Shown here: positions 9,058-18,715 of the stretch, in pieces
Numbering within the stretch: the first letter of the stretch is position 1
Layout of the letters: every line of letters begins with the position of its first letter
NCBI GenBank assembly: GCA_963422775.4
Contig: CAUJSJ030000037.1
Span: forward strand, 124,001 to 188,000
Reading direction: 5' to 3'
Length of the DNA stretch: 64,000 nucleotides
Source of the DNA: Pelomonas sp963422775
GTDB lineage: Bacteria > Pseudomonadota > Gammaproteobacteria > Burkholderiales > Burkholderiaceae_C
The notes under the pieces: model-generated
Told to the model about the DNA's origin: nothing
What the model saw: only the letters and a program-made list of their open reading frames with translations
Databases searched by the model: none
Made by a program: the position numbers and the translations under genes

Positions 9058-9978
9058 TCAGTTTTCCTTGTAGACGCGCACCCAGTCGACCTTCATCTGG
9101 GCCGGGAACACCGTGGCCGCGTCCGGCGAGCCGGGCCAGTCGCCACCGACGGCGAGGTTGAGGATGACGAAGTAGGGTTTCTCGAACACCCAGGTGCCGC
9201 CCGCCGGCAGGTTGGCCGGCGTGAGGCGATGGAACTCCTTGCCATCGACCTGCCAGATGATCTCGTTGGCGCGCTTGATGATGGTGTAGGTGTGGAAATC
9301 GGCCGAGACCGGGCCGCCGAGGTCGTAGGGCTTGTTGATGCCCTGGGCGCCGGAGTAGCCGGGACCGTGCAGCGTGCCGTAGACGGTGTTGGGCGTCTTG
9401 CCGACGAACTCCATGATGTCGATCTCGCCGGACTTGGGCCAGCCAGCCGTCGCGAGATCGGTGCCCAGCGCCCAGAAGGCGGGCCAGATGCCGGCGCCGG
9501 CGGGCAGCTTCATGCGCGCCTCGACCTTGCCGTAGGTGAAGCCGACCTTGCCGTTGGTGTGGATGCGGGCCGAGGTGAACTCGCAGGGCTTGCCATTCCA
9601 GCAGGGCCCGGGGTTGCTGGCCTTCTCGGCGGTGATGACGAGCATGCCGCTGCCGTCCATCTGCGCGTTGCGGGCGCTGGAGGTGTAGTACTCCAGCTCA
9701 TGGTTGCCCCAGCCGCCGGCCTCGGCGTTGCCGAGGTCGTAGTTCCAGTTCGCCACCTTTGGCACGGTGCCGGCGGTATCGTCGAACTCGTCGCTCCACA
9801 CCAGCGTCCAGCTGTTGGAGGGCGCGGGGGCGGGAGCCGGTGCTGGGGCCGGCGCGGGAGCCGGTGCGGCCGGTGCCGCCGTGGCTGAGCCGCCACCGCC
9901 GCCGCAGGCGGTCAGCACGGCGGTCAGGGCAGGCAGCAGATGGCGCCAGGGGCGGGGGGCGGGGGCGGTGCGGTTCAT
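9058..9978 (-). CDS. GH16 endo-beta-1,3-glucanase-like lipoprotein
   Basis: ATG 9978 is favoured by GGAGA four bases upstream. The 306 residues begin with a lipoprotein signal (lipobox LTAC followed by five Gly) and an Ala-Pro linker (about residues 30-50). A GH16 jelly-roll domain follows, with the catalytic signature GEIDIMEFVG (nucleophile Glu, Asp, acid/base Glu) near residue 170 and substrate-cleft aromatics such as AGIWPAFWALG. GH16 enzymes of this form cut laminarin or mixed-linked beta-glucans. As last gene of the import/GH1 operon it would trim polymers at the cell surface before uptake. Confidence 0.92.
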   Translation of the reverse strand: MNRTAPAPRPWRHLLPALTAVLTACGGGGGSATAAPAAPAPAPAPAPAPAPAPSNSWTLVWSDEFDDTAGTVPKVANWNYDLGNAEAGGWGNHELEYYTSSARNAQMDGSGMLVITAEKASNPGPCWNGKPCEFTSARIHTNGKVGFTYGKVEARMKLPAGAGIWPAFWALGTDLATAGWPKSGEIDIMEFVGKTPNTVYGTLHGPGYSGAQGINKPYDLGGPVSADFHTYTIIKRANEIIWQVDGKEFHRLTPANLPAGGTWVFEKPYFVILNLAVGGDWPGSPDAATVFPAQMKVDWVRVYKEN

Positions 9979-10009
9979 GTTTGTCTCCATCTTGTTCTTT
10001 GGGGCGGGG

Positions 10010-11353
10010 TCAGCCTCGCCAGTCGCCCAGGAAGGCGCGGTACCACTCGGCGCTGGCCTTGGGGGTGCGGGCCTGGGTCTCGTAGTCGACATGCACGATG
10101 CCAAAACGCTTCAGGTAACCGCTGGCCCACTCGAAGTTGTCCATCAGGCTCCAGACCATGTAGCCGGCCATGGGCACGCCCTGCTGCAGGGCGCTGGCCA
10201 CGGCGGCGATGTGGTCGCGCAGGTAGGCGATGCGGTCGTCGTCCTGCACGCGGCCGTTGACGACGGTCGCATCCTTGAAGGCGCCGCCGTTCTCGGTCAC
10301 GTAGACGGGCGGCAGGCCGGGATAGTCGCGGTGCAGCAACACGAGCAGGTCGGCCAGGCCCCGGGGGTAGATCTCCCAGTCCATGTCGGACACCGGCAGG
10401 CCTCGGCCCTTGGCGTTCCACTCCTCGCCGCTGGCGGAGACGACGGAGCGGGTGTAGTAGTTGACGCCCAGGTAGTCCATCGGCTGCGCGATGGCCGCCA
10501 TGTCACCGGCCTCGACGACGGGCGCGTCGGCGCCGAGTTCGGCCATCACGTCGGACGGGTAGCTGCCCTTGAACAGCGGGTCGGCATACCAGCGGCGGCC
10601 GCGCGAGTCGGCGAGGTCGGCGGCGGCGATGTCCGCGGGCATGGCCGTGGCGGGCACGGTGGAGGCGAGGTTGAGGACGATGCCGAGCTGGCTTTTGTTG
10701 GAACGATTGGCCCCATCGGCACGCAGGGCCTGCAAGGCCAGGCCGTGGCTGAGCAGCAGGTGATGGCAGACCTGGGTGGCGATCTTGCGGCTCTTGATGC
10801 CGGGCGCGAAGTTGCCCTGCTCGTGGCCCAGCACGGCGACGACCCAGGGCTCGTTGTGCGTGGTGATGCCGTCCAGCCTGTCACCCAGGCGGGCATTGAC
10901 GTGGCGGGCGTAGTCGACGAAGCGGTGCACCGTGTCGCGGTCGTTCCAGCCGCCGCGGTCCTGCAGGCCCTGCGGCAGGTCCCAGTGGTTCAGCGTCGCC
11001 CAGGCCTGGATGCCGCGAGCTTTCAGGCCGTCCACCAGGCGCTCGTAGAAGTCCAGGCCCTTGGGGTTGAACGGGCCGTGGCCCAGCGCCTGCACGCGCG
11101 GCCAGGCGATGGAGAAGCGGTAGGCGTTGACACCCAGCGACGCGATGAGATCGAGGTCGCTCTCCAGGCGGTGGAAGTGGTCGCAGGCCACGTCGCCGTT
11201 GCTCGCGTCGGCGATGGCGCCGGGCTGCTTGCAGAAGCGGTCCCAGATGGATTCGCCCTTGCCGTCTTCAAAGGCCGCGCCCTCGATCTGGAAGCTGCTG
11301 GTGGCCACGCCCCAGACGAAGTTGGGAGGGAACTGACGGTGCAGAGGATTCAT
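10010..11353 (-). CDS. GH1 beta-glucosidase
   Basis: The 447-residue cytoplasmic enzyme has the classic GH1 motifs: N-terminal FVWGVATSSFQIEGA, acid/base Glu in ITTHNEPWV, nucleophile Glu in VYVTENGGAF and late substrate-binding SLMDNFEWASGY. It hydrolyses imported beta-linked glucose disaccharides to glucose. It has no signal peptide. It lies 9 bases after the permease gene and 31 bases before the GH16 gene in a single transcriptional direction. Length and motifs are normal for the family. Confidence 0.97.
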   Translation of the reverse strand: MNPLHRQFPPNFVWGVATSSFQIEGAAFEDGKGESIWDRFCKQPGAIADASNGDVACDHFHRLESDLDLIASLGVNAYRFSIAWPRVQALGHGPFNPKGLDFYERLVDGLKARGIQAWATLNHWDLPQGLQDRGGWNDRDTVHRFVDYARHVNARLGDRLDGITTHNEPWVVAVLGHEQGNFAPGIKSRKIATQVCHHLLLSHGLALQALRADGANRSNKSQLGIVLNLASTVPATAMPADIAAADLADSRGRRWYADPLFKGSYPSDVMAELGADAPVVEAGDMAAIAQPMDYLGVNYYTRSVVSASGEEWNAKGRGLPVSDMDWEIYPRGLADLLVLLHRDYPGLPPVYVTENGGAFKDATVVNGRVQDDDRIAYLRDHIAAVASALQQGVPMAGYMVWSLMDNFEWASGYLKRFGIVHVDYETQARTPKASAEWYRAFLGDWRG

Positions 11354-11362
11354 GGATTGTTC

Positions 11363-12177
<815 letters not shown>

Positions 12178-12181
<4 letters not shown>

Positions 12182-13074
12182 GCCTTCACCACACGTTCTG
12201 CGAAGGCCTTGTTGGTCAACCAGGTCAGCGCGGCGATGACGCCGAACATGATCCAGGCCAGCGCGCTGGCGCCACCGAAATCGCTGAAGTCGAAGGCCAG
12301 GCGGTACAGGTACATGCCGACCGTCATGGCAGCCTGGTCGGCGCCGCCCTTGCCGTTGGTCAGGATGAAGGGCTCTTCGAACAGCTGCAGGCCGCCGATG
12401 ACGGACAGCGTCACGCCGAACAGGATCATGGGCTTGAGGCCGGGCAGCGTGATGCGCAGGAACTGCTGCCAGGGGCCGGCGCCATCGAGCTTGGCAGCCT
12501 GGTAGAGGTCGTGCGGGATGGTCTGCAACGCGGCCAGGTACAGCACGAGGTTGAAGCCGACGTAGCGCCAGAACACGACGATGGCGACGGCCGGCTTGAT
12601 GGCCTCGGGCGAGCGCATCCAGTTGATGTTCTCGATGCCGAAGAGCGCGTGAAGCGCCTGGTTGACGAGGCCGTAGTCGTTGGAGAACAGCGAGCCGAAC
12701 AGCATCGCGATGGCGACGGTGGACGTGATGTAGGGCAGGAAGTAGGCGCCCGAGAACAGGCCGCGCCAGCGGCCGAAGGCCTGGTGCAGGAAGACCGCCA
12801 GCGGCAGCGCGACGAGGTGCTGGGGCACGCCCGACGCAACGGCCAGCCACAGCGTGTTGCGCAGCGACTTCCAGAACCAGCCGTCGGTCAGCGCGAAGAC
12901 GAAGTTGTCCAGGCCGACGAACTTCATCGAATCGATGCCGCTGGTGGGCTCCCAGGACTGGAAGGCCAGCCACAGCGAGAACAGCAGCGGGAACAGGCCG
13001 AAGACGGCGAACAGGATCAGGAAAGGGCTGACCAGGACGTAGGGCGCCCAGGCGGAGGGGATGCGGAACTTCAT
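12178..13074 (-). CDS. ABC sugar transporter permease (MalF/UgpA type)
   Basis: This 298-residue inner-membrane protein starts at ATG 13074, which overlaps the binding-protein stop as ATGA. It has a cytoplasmic N-terminus, six membrane segments and the EAA loop DLYQAAKLDGAGPWQQFLRITLPGLKP. It pairs with the MalG-type permease downstream. Likely substrates are beta-glucan oligosaccharides, inferred from the linked GH1 and GH16 enzymes. Confidence 0.95.
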
Positions 13075-14342
13075 CAGCGGTTCGCTCGGTGAACGAGCAG
13101 CGCCTGGGCGTCTGCCAGAGCCTGGGGAATGGACTTGCCGTACTCCAGCACGTTGTCGAGCTCGGCGTTGATGACCTCGTCGGCGAACTTGTGCTGCTTG
13201 TGCATCTTGACGACGGGGATGCGCCGCGCGGCGTCGCGCCACAGCAGGCGGGCATGCTGGCCGCCGAGGAAGGGCACGGGCTGGTCGAAGAAGGCGTCGT
13301 CCTGCGCGGCAAGCAGCGCCGGGAAGGCGTCCTGGGAGCGGAAGGCGTCGAGCTGGCGCTGGCGGTCCAGCGTCATTTCCTGGATGAGCTGCCACGCGAG
13401 CTGCTTGCGCTCGGGCGCCGAGCGGCGTGGGATGGCGTAGTAGGTGCCGCCGTAGGAGCAGAAGGTGTTCTCGGGCAACTGGGCGACGCGCCACTTGCCG
13501 GCGGTGCCCGGCGCCACCCAGTTGGCCATCTGGCCGGCCATCCAGCCGCCGGACATCTCGGTGGCGAGGCGCCCGCGCTTGAGCATCTCGGCCCAGTCGT
13601 TCATCCAGACTTCGACGCGGGCGTCCAGGCCCTGCTCGCGCACCTTCTTCGCGAGATCGAAGGCGCGCACGAAGCGCGCCGATGTGATCTGGGGGCGCTG
13701 CGCGTTGTCGAAGAACTGGCCTTCGCCCGGCGGGGTGCCGGCGCGCACGATGATGTCCTTGAGCAGGCGCACGTCGCCGATCAGGTAGGCGCCCGTCCTG
13801 GCCTTGAGCTGGGCGCCGGCCTCGACGTAGTCGTCCCACGACCGCGTCAGGTCAGCCTCCTTCAGCCCGGCCTGGGCGAGCAGGTCGGTACGGTAGAACA
13901 GCGAGCCGGGGCCGACGTCGGTCGGCATCGCGACGATGCGGCCCTCGCGGTTGCGGGCGGTCTCGATGGCGAAGGACACGAAGCGGTCCTTGAAGCGCTC
14001 GGCGCCGAAAGCCGGTGCGGACAGGTCCTCCAGGCCCGTGCCCAGCGAGAAGCGGCCCAGGTAGCTGGTTTCCAGCGCGATGACGTCGGGCAGATGGCCG
14101 GATGTCGACAGCGCCGTCGTCATCGCCGTGTGATGGTCGTCGTACTGGCGGCTGATGACCTGGGTGCGGATCTCGGGGTGGCGCGCGCTCCAGCCCTTGA
14201 GCAGGTCCTTGGCGATGACGTCGACCAGCGGGAAGGCCGCCACCGTCAGCGGCGGCGGCTCCTTGGCTTCGCCCAGGCCGGCCGCGCCGCCGAGGGCGGC
14301 CGCGAGCAGGTGGCGGCGGGGGATGGAAAACTTGTCTCGCAT
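13074..14342 (-). CDS. ABC transporter sugar-binding protein of the beta-glucan operon
   Basis: ATG 14342 opens a 422-residue family-1 binding protein. The N-terminus MRDKFSIPRRHLLAAALGGAAG looks like a secretion signal with a twin-Arg stretch (RRHLLAA), so Tat export is possible. Ligand-binding features include ETSYLGRF, GSLFYRTDLLAQAGL and SGGWMAGQMANW. It is the first gene of the operon ending with GH1 and GH16. A perfect LacI-type operator lies 5 bases upstream of the ATG, and no strong ribosome-binding site is visible there. Confidence 0.92.
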   Translation of the reverse strand: MRDKFSIPRRHLLAAALGGAAGLGEAKEPPPLTVAAFPLVDVIAKDLLKGWSARHPEIRTQVISRQYDDHHTAMTTALSTSGHLPDVIALETSYLGRFSLGTGLEDLSAPAFGAERFKDRFVSFAIETARNREGRIVAMPTDVGPGSLFYRTDLLAQAGLKEADLTRSWDDYVEAGAQLKARTGAYLIGDVRLLKDIIVRAGTPPGEGQFFDNAQRPQITSARFVRAFDLAKKVREQGLDARVEVWMNDWAEMLKRGRLATEMSGGWMAGQMANWVAPGTAGKWRVAQLPENTFCSYGGTYYAIPRRSAPERKQLAWQLIQEMTLDRQRQLDAFRSQDAFPALLAAQDDAFFDQPVPFLGGQHARLLWRDAARRIPVVKMHKQHKFADEVINAELDNVLEYGKSIPQALADAQALLVHRANR

Positions 14343-14347
14343 GTTCT

Positions 14348-14361
14348 TGAAAGCGCTTTCA
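14348..14361. promoter_or_regulatory. LacI-family operator of the beta-glucan operon
   Basis: TGAAAGCGCTTTCA is a perfect 14-base palindrome with the central CG and the AAAGCGCTTT core typical of LacI/GalR-family operators. It is placed immediately upstream of the binding-protein gene, so a LacI-type repressor would block the whole operon. No LacI gene is present in the window. Confidence 0.75.
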
Positions 14362-14500
14362 TGATTGTGCGTCAAGCCGTCCAACGCCCCAGCAGCACAA
14401 ACCCTAGGGCAAGCCGAGACGAAGGCCGAAGCCTGTTGGCGCAACGACGCTGGGGCGACAGCCCACCCCCTAGAAACCCGGGCATGGCAACGTTTTGTCA

Positions 14501-14517
14501 CCCGATCTCGGGTTTTT
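14501..14517 (+). terminator. Possible small terminator-like hairpin
   Basis: CCCGATCTCGGG followed by TTTTT resembles a compact rho-independent terminator on the plus strand. It lies in the 365-base gap between the beta-glucan operon and the CBM pseudogene, where no upstream plus-strand gene exists. It might shield the operon promoter or simply be chance. Confidence 0.25.
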
Positions 14518-14577
14518 ACCCGTGACGGCAGCTGGATTGGTTTGCAAAGTGGTATTTAAGAGGTGGTAGCAGTCGCA

Positions 14578-14596
14578 AACTGGATGCATACCAGTT
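14578..14596. promoter_or_regulatory. Inverted repeat upstream of the CBM pseudogene
   Basis: Arms AACTGG (14578-14583) and CCAGTT (14591-14596) flank ATGCATA. The form resembles operators of GntR/LacI-type sugar regulators. It lies about 110 bases upstream of the pseudogene start and suggests that the original secreted protein was regulated by a sugar. Confidence 0.35.
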
Positions 14597-14707
14597 GAAG
14601 CCAGCTCCGAGCCTGCACGGAGAGGCAGGCCAGCCGCCGGGGATCCCCGCTGTGGATTTCCCCTTTTCAACGAGCCTTGCCAACGCTTTGAAGCACAGGA
14701 CCGTCTC

Positions 14708-15259
14708 ATGAAGCAGCCCTCCATCGGCATCTCCGCGCACCAGCTGCGCCGCCTCGCCGCCATCACCGCCACCGCCTTTGCACTCGGCGCCAGCGCCACG
14801 AGTGCCCTGGCCCAGACCTACCCCGCCTGGGCGCCCGACGTCCTACTACACGGCCGGCACCGTCGTGACCTACCAAGGCCACAACTACCGCGCACTCGTC
14901 AACCAGACCGACTATTCGTCAACGGGCTGGAACCCGACCAACGCCTCGCTGTGGACGGACCTCGGTGCCGCCTCCGGCCCGGCACCGTCGCCCGCACCGA
15001 CGCCGGCTCCCACGCCGGCGCCCACACCCACTGGCCGGCCGACCTGAGCTGCGTGGTCTACCTCGAAGCCGAGCCTGGCTGCGCGCCGCTGGTGTTCTCC
15101 AAGACCAGCGCCTACCAGCCGCGGCCGGGCACGCTGGTCATGTTCCCCGGCATCACCATGCACGAGGTGCCGGCCACGCCGGGGCGGCGTGTCGTCGTCG
15201 CGATGAACCTGTTCAAGCAGCTGGCGCTGGACCCGAACCCGGCACCGGCGGCAGGCTGA
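14708..15259 (+). pseudogene. Frameshifted secreted CBM5/12 protein fused to a 2OG-Fe(II) oxygenase remnant
   Basis: The reading frame from ATG 14708 gives a signal peptide (through SALAQTYPAWAP), then nonsense. The next frame reads YYTAGTVVTYQGHNYRALV and GWNPTNASLW, a chitin-binding type CBM5/12 module, followed by a Pro-Ala-Thr linker (about 14985-15030). The first frame then resumes with VVYLEAEPGCAPLVF, RPGTLVMFPG and HEVPATPGRRVVVAMNLF, which looks like the C-terminal strands of a 2-oxoglutarate/Fe(II) oxygenase. A frame break between 14820 and 14850 and loss of the catalytic middle make a functional product unlikely. The 3' end overlaps the convergent kinase gene. Confidence 0.65.
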
Positions 15260-16622
15260 GCCGGGCGCGCACGCCCGGGCCGGCGTGGGCGTCCAGCAGC
15301 GCCAGCTGGCCGCCGTGGCGGTGGGCGATGTCGGCCGCTATGGCCAGGCCCAGGCCGCTGCCGGTGCCTGTGGCGGTGCCGCCGCGCCGAAAGCGCTGCA
15401 TGGCCGCCGGGCGCTCGGCCACCGGGATGCCGGGGCCGTTGTCCTCCACCTCCAGCCACGGGCCTTCACCGTTGCTGGGAGGCCCGTTGCCGCAGCGCAC
15501 CGTGATGCGCGCGCCGGCGCCGGCATAGCTGACGGCGTTGTGGATGAGGTTCTCCAGCAGCTCGCGCAGCAGGAAGGAATGACCCAGCGCCGGCGCCTCG
15601 GCCAGCTCGAACCCGAGGTCCACGCCTGAGGGCAACGTGCGGTGGGCCCAGTCCTGGCCGCTTTCGGTCGCGATGTCGCGCAGGTCGATGCGCTGGCCCA
15701 CGTCGACGCTGCGATCCTCGGCCCGCGCCAGTGACAGCAGCTGCTGGGCCAGGCGGGCGCTGCGCACGACGCGCTGGCGCAGCCGCTCCAGCATCGGGTC
15801 CATGCGCTGGTCGTGCGGCTCCAGCATGGCCAGCTCGATCTCGGTCTGCAGCGACGTCAACGGCGTGCGCAGCTGGTGGGCCGCGTCGGCCAGGAACTCA
15901 CGCTGCGCGCCGGCCGCGCGGTTCAGGCGCTCGAACAGGCGGTTGAAGGCGGACTGCAGAGGCACGAGTTCGCGCGGCAGCCGGGCCGTGAGCGGCGTCA
16001 GCCGGTGCAGGTCGCGATGCTCCAGCTCGGCACTCAGGCCGGTCAGCGGCGCCAGGCCCTGGCGAATGGCCCACCAGCCAGCCAAGGCCAGCAGCAGCAC
16101 CAGACCCAGGCCGCTGAGGGCAACGAGGCTGAGGATCTGCCGCTGCAACGCGTCGCGCTTGTGCAGGGTTTCGGCCACCAGCACCTGGCAGGCGCTGCCG
16201 CCGCAGTCGCGGCCCAACTGCACGAGGCGCAGTGCGCGACCGCGCAGTTTGACGTCACCATACCAGGCACCGCCGGCCACCTGGGGCGGCGGCAACGGCT
16301 GCAGCTCAGCCAGGCCGGCGTCGCCCTGCATCGCCTCGCCACGCGGCGAGCGCACCAGGTAGAAGACATCGTCCTGGCGGTCGAAGCGCAGCGCACGGTC
16401 CATGGTGGCGCTGATGTCGATGCGCGGCTCCCCGCTGCGCAGGTCGATCTGCCCGGCCAGCGTCAGCGCGGTGTCCTCCAGGCCTTCGTCCAGCCAGCCT
16501 TGCGCGCTGCGCTGCACCTGCTCGTACAGCGCCATGCCCAGCAGCGGCAGCGCCAGCAGCAACGGCAGCATCAGCCAGCCGAACAGCCGCCCCTGCAGGC
16601 TGGAACGCGGCGGCTCAGCCAA
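15213..16622 (-). CDS. Sensor histidine kinase (TctE/QseC-like)
   Basis: This 469-residue inner-membrane kinase has a membrane segment at about residues 15-33, a periplasmic sensor region (about 34-150) and a second membrane segment (about 165-190). The dimerisation His lies in FLADAAHQLRTPLTSLQ (near 250). The ATP-binding boxes are ENLIHNAVSYA (N), VEDNGPGIP (G1) and GSGLGLAIAADIAHRHGG (G2). It is followed after 2 bases by its response regulator, transcribed first at 17293-16625. The signal is not evident from the sequence. Confidence 0.94.
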   Translation of the reverse strand: MAEPPRSSLQGRLFGWLMLPLLLALPLLGMALYEQVQRSAQGWLDEGLEDTALTLAGQIDLRSGEPRIDISATMDRALRFDRQDDVFYLVRSPRGEAMQGDAGLAELQPLPPPQVAGGAWYGDVKLRGRALRLVQLGRDCGGSACQVLVAETLHKRDALQRQILSLVALSGLGLVLLLALAGWWAIRQGLAPLTGLSAELEHRDLHRLTPLTARLPRELVPLQSAFNRLFERLNRAAGAQREFLADAAHQLRTPLTSLQTEIELAMLEPHDQRMDPMLERLRQRVVRSARLAQQLLSLARAEDRSVDVGQRIDLRDIATESGQDWAHRTLPSGVDLGFELAEAPALGHSFLLRELLENLIHNAVSYAGAGARITVRCGNGPPSNGEGPWLEVEDNGPGIPVAERPAAMQRFRRGGTATGTGSGLGLAIAADIAHRHGGQLALLDAHAGPGVRARLSLPPVPGSGPAPAA

Positions 16623-16624
16623 GG

Positions 16625-17293
16625 TCAGCCTATTTCTTCAAGCAAGTAGCCCAGCCCTCGCACGGTGCGCAACTGCACGCCGCCCGGCTCGATCTTGGCG
16701 CGCAGGCGCGACAGGCAGACCTCGATGGCGTTGTCGCTGACGCCCTGGTCCCAGGCATTGCTGGCCAGCGCGATGTGCTCCTTGGGCACGACCTTGCCGG
16801 CACGCGCCATCAGGAAGCCCAGCACGTCCCACTCGCGCGCGGACAGCGCCAGCGGCTCGTCCTCGATGTAGGCCCGGCGCGCCTCCTGGTCGATGCGCAG
16901 GCGCGCCAGCTGCAGCTGGTTGCTGGTGCGCGCCTGGCTGCGGCGCACCAGCGCGCGGGCACGGGCGACGAGTTCGGTCAGCGCAAAGGGCTTGACGAGG
17001 TAGTCGTCCGCCCCGCCCTCCAGGCCGCGCACACGATCCTCGACGGCGTCGCGGGCGGTCAGGATCAGCACCGGCACGGCGATGCTTTCGGCACGCACGC
17101 GGCGCAGCGTCTCGAAGCCATCGATGCCGGCCAGGCCGATGTCCAGGATGAGCAGGTCGTAGGCGTCCTCGCGCAGCGAGCGCGGCACGGGCTCGCCCCG
17201 GGCGGTGCAGTCGACGACCCAACCCTGGGAGCGCAGCGCGCGGGCGGTGGTTTCGACGAGGTGTTCGTCGTCTTCAACGAGCAGGATGCGCAT
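16625..17293 (-). CDS. OmpR-family response regulator
   Basis: ATG 17293 gives 222 residues. The receiver domain has EDDEH, the phospho-acceptor in LLILDIGLAG and the Lys in DDYLVKPFAL. The C-terminal winged helix ends with VQLRTVRGLGYLLEE. It is the partner of the kinase 2 bases downstream. Similarity to the regulator at 174-830 suggests a paralogous TctD-like pair. Confidence 0.94.
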   Translation of the reverse strand: MRILLVEDDEHLVETTARALRSQGWVVDCTARGEPVPRSLREDAYDLLILDIGLAGIDGFETLRRVRAESIAVPVLILTARDAVEDRVRGLEGGADDYLVKPFALTELVARARALVRRSQARTSNQLQLARLRIDQEARRAYIEDEPLALSAREWDVLGFLMARAGKVVPKEHIALASNAWDQGVSDNAIEVCLSRLRAKIEPGGVQLRTVRGLGYLLEEIG

Positions 17294-17458
17294 GGTGACG
17301 GCAGTATGGCGCGAGACCGCCCGGCGTGCTGACGCATGGCTGTCACAGCGCGACAGGCCGCGGCAAGGAGGCCGCAACGCGGCATTCGTCACAGCCCCAG
17401 AGCCGCTTCAGAACACTTGCCTTCGCCGCCCACCGCGAGGTGAGCGCCCCGCGTGGCA

Positions 17459-17830
17459 TCAAGCGCCGCTGCTGGACTCCTTCAGCCACTGTCTGAGCTT
17501 CTTGCGGCCGTCGCTGTTGGTGCCGCGGTAGGTCTTCAGCGCCAGCGCCAGGAACTGCTGTTCGGCGGGCGTGAGGCCGGTGGGCTCGCGTTCCTCGTCG
17601 ATCCAGCCCGCGGGCTTGTCGCAATGGTGCTCGATCTGGCGCGCCAGCTTGTCGCCGATGGGCCGGGCGCCGCTCTTGGCCATGGACCAGGTCGCGCCGC
17701 TGACGCCGATGCGCGCCGCCCAGGCCGCCTCCAGGCCCTTGGGCGGATCGCCCGCAGTGATGCGCTCCTCGGCAAAGGTCTGGAAGAGCGCGAGGGCGTT
17801 GAGCCGGCGGATGGTGGCAGGGCTGGACAC
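17459..17830 (-). CDS. Small HTH-type DNA-binding protein, hypothetical
   Basis: This 123-residue protein has a probable helix-turn-helix at about residues 35-75 (LEAAWAARIGVSGATWSMAKSG) and a C-terminal AEQQFLALALKTY...RQWL segment. It resembles phage or plasmid XRE-like regulators of Burkholderiales; no closer family is recognised. It sits at the left border of the tRNA/slipin island. A 17-base inverted repeat with arms AGTGTT/AACACT at 17851-17867, 20 bases upstream of the start, is a likely autoregulatory operator. Confidence 0.65.
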   Translation of the reverse strand: MSSPATIRRLNALALFQTFAEERITAGDPPKGLEAAWAARIGVSGATWSMAKSGARPIGDKLARQIEHHCDKPAGWIDEEREPTGLTPAEQQFLALALKTYRGTNSDGRKKLRQWLKESSSGA

Positions 17831-17850
17831 GGTGGGCGGGCGATGGACTG

Positions 17851-17867
17851 AGTGTTGTTAAAACACT
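17851..17867. promoter_or_regulatory. Operator-like inverted repeat upstream of HTH gene
   Basis: Perfect six-base arms AGTGTT and AACACT are separated by GTTAA in a locally AT-rich patch just upstream of the HTH gene start (17830). This is consistent with self-repression. Confidence 0.45.
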
Positions 17868-18000
17868 TCACATGCATTCTAGGTGGTGCGCCGGGCTTGA
17901 CCGGCACGTGAACAGTTTTCACAATACACGGATTCGCTCAAACGACTTGAGCTTTGCAGATCAACCCCAACCGACGACCGAACCGCTTTCGCGCCCTGCC

Positions 18001-18180
18001 ATGAACCGCCATCTCGTCACCGTCATCGACCTCGCCGGCTCCCTGAGCCGGTGCGATGCCGTGCTGCCGATGCAGGCGCAGGGTTTGAAGCGCGCAGGCA
18101 TGCCTGCATCGGTCGCCTATGCACACGACTTCGGTCGTGAGAGTGATGACACCAACACATCGGGAGAAGGACCCGGCTAG
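18001..18180 (+). CDS. Doubtful small ORF upstream of a terminator
   Basis: A 59-codon frame starts at ATG 18001 (MNRHLVTVIDLAGSLSRCD...) and stops shortly before the terminator at 18204-18242, so some transcript probably ends here. There is no convincing ribosome-binding site and no recognised family. The 3' part forms hairpins such as CACGACTTCGGTCGTG. An RNA rather than a protein product is equally possible. Confidence 0.25.
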   Translation: MNRHLVTVIDLAGSLSRCDAVLPMQAQGLKRAGMPASVAYAHDFGRESDDTNTSGEGPG

Positions 18181-18203
18181 CGCCACCCTTCCACGCTCTT
18201 CAG

Positions 18204-18242
18204 AGGCCCGGTCTCCTGCCAAGGAACCGGGCCTTTTGTTTT
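18204..18242 (+). terminator. Rho-independent terminator
   Basis: AGGCCCGGT (18204-18212) pairs with ACCGGGCCT (18226-18234), followed by a T-rich tail (TTTGTTTT). It would end a plus-strand transcript crossing 18001-18180 and insulate the tRNA island to its right. Confidence 0.8.
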
Positions 18243-18460
18243 CCGCCGCCGAGGCCATCTCGGCGCCGCTGCGCACGCGCAGCGACTGCTCTTTCACAAC
18301 TCGCATCGAGTGCAGCGTCGACTTGCGTCTGCGCCGCGCTCAAAACTGGCAGGCGCCGGGATTCGCTCCCGGCTGCCCTGCCCCATCTCGGGTGTGCCCA
18401 CGCACAAGCATCGGCCGGCCCGGTGTGCATGTGCGCTCGGGCGGCCGCCTGTCGCGTGCA

Positions 18461-18498
18461 GCGACGCAATCCTGGTTTGCGCAAACCAGCCGCGTCGC
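18461..18498. promoter_or_regulatory. Long nested palindrome upstream of the first tRNA
   Basis: CTGGTTTGC (18472-18480) and GCAAACCAG (18481-18489) form a perfect 18-base palindrome. It is extended outside by GCGACGC (18461-18467) and GCGTCGC (18492-18498). It lies 31 bases before the tRNA-Glu-like gene. It may be an activator or enhancer site for the operon, or a hairpin of an RNA leader. Confidence 0.45.
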
Positions 18499-18528
18499 GT
18501 GTGGACACAGCCGAGATGGTTTTGCATC

Positions 18529-18603
18529 GCCCCGTTGGACTTCCGGTGAGGTCCTCGGCCCTTCAAGCCGAAGAGGCGGGTTCGACTCCCGCACGGGGTA
18601 CCA
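18529..18603 (+). tRNA. tRNA-Glu(UUC)-like gene with encoded CCA
   Basis: A complete cloverleaf folds. The acceptor is 18529-18535 with 18593-18599 (first pair G-U). The D-stem is GACT/GGTC with GG in the loop. The anticodon stem is TCGGC/GCCGA with loop CCTTCAA. The T-arm is GCGGG/CCCGC with TTCGACT, then A and CCA at 601-603. The anticodon reads TTC (Glu), but base 33 is C instead of the near-universal U and the first pair is G-U. It is probably a divergent accessory tRNA rather than the cell's main tRNA-Glu. Confidence 0.7.
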
Positions 18604-18715
18604 ACACAACCCTTCAACCCGAAGCCTTTGTCGAGCTCACGCTTCGAAGGCGCAAACCGGCCGCAACGATTGGGCGGCGTCGGAACCCGTTACCGACAAC
18701 CATTGATTGTCAAGT

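Noticed and set aside
18647..18669. A sixth copy of the repeat head (AAGGCGCAAACCGG then GCAACG)
   Set aside because: The central hairpin and flanking stem are missing, so the match is too short to separate from chance.
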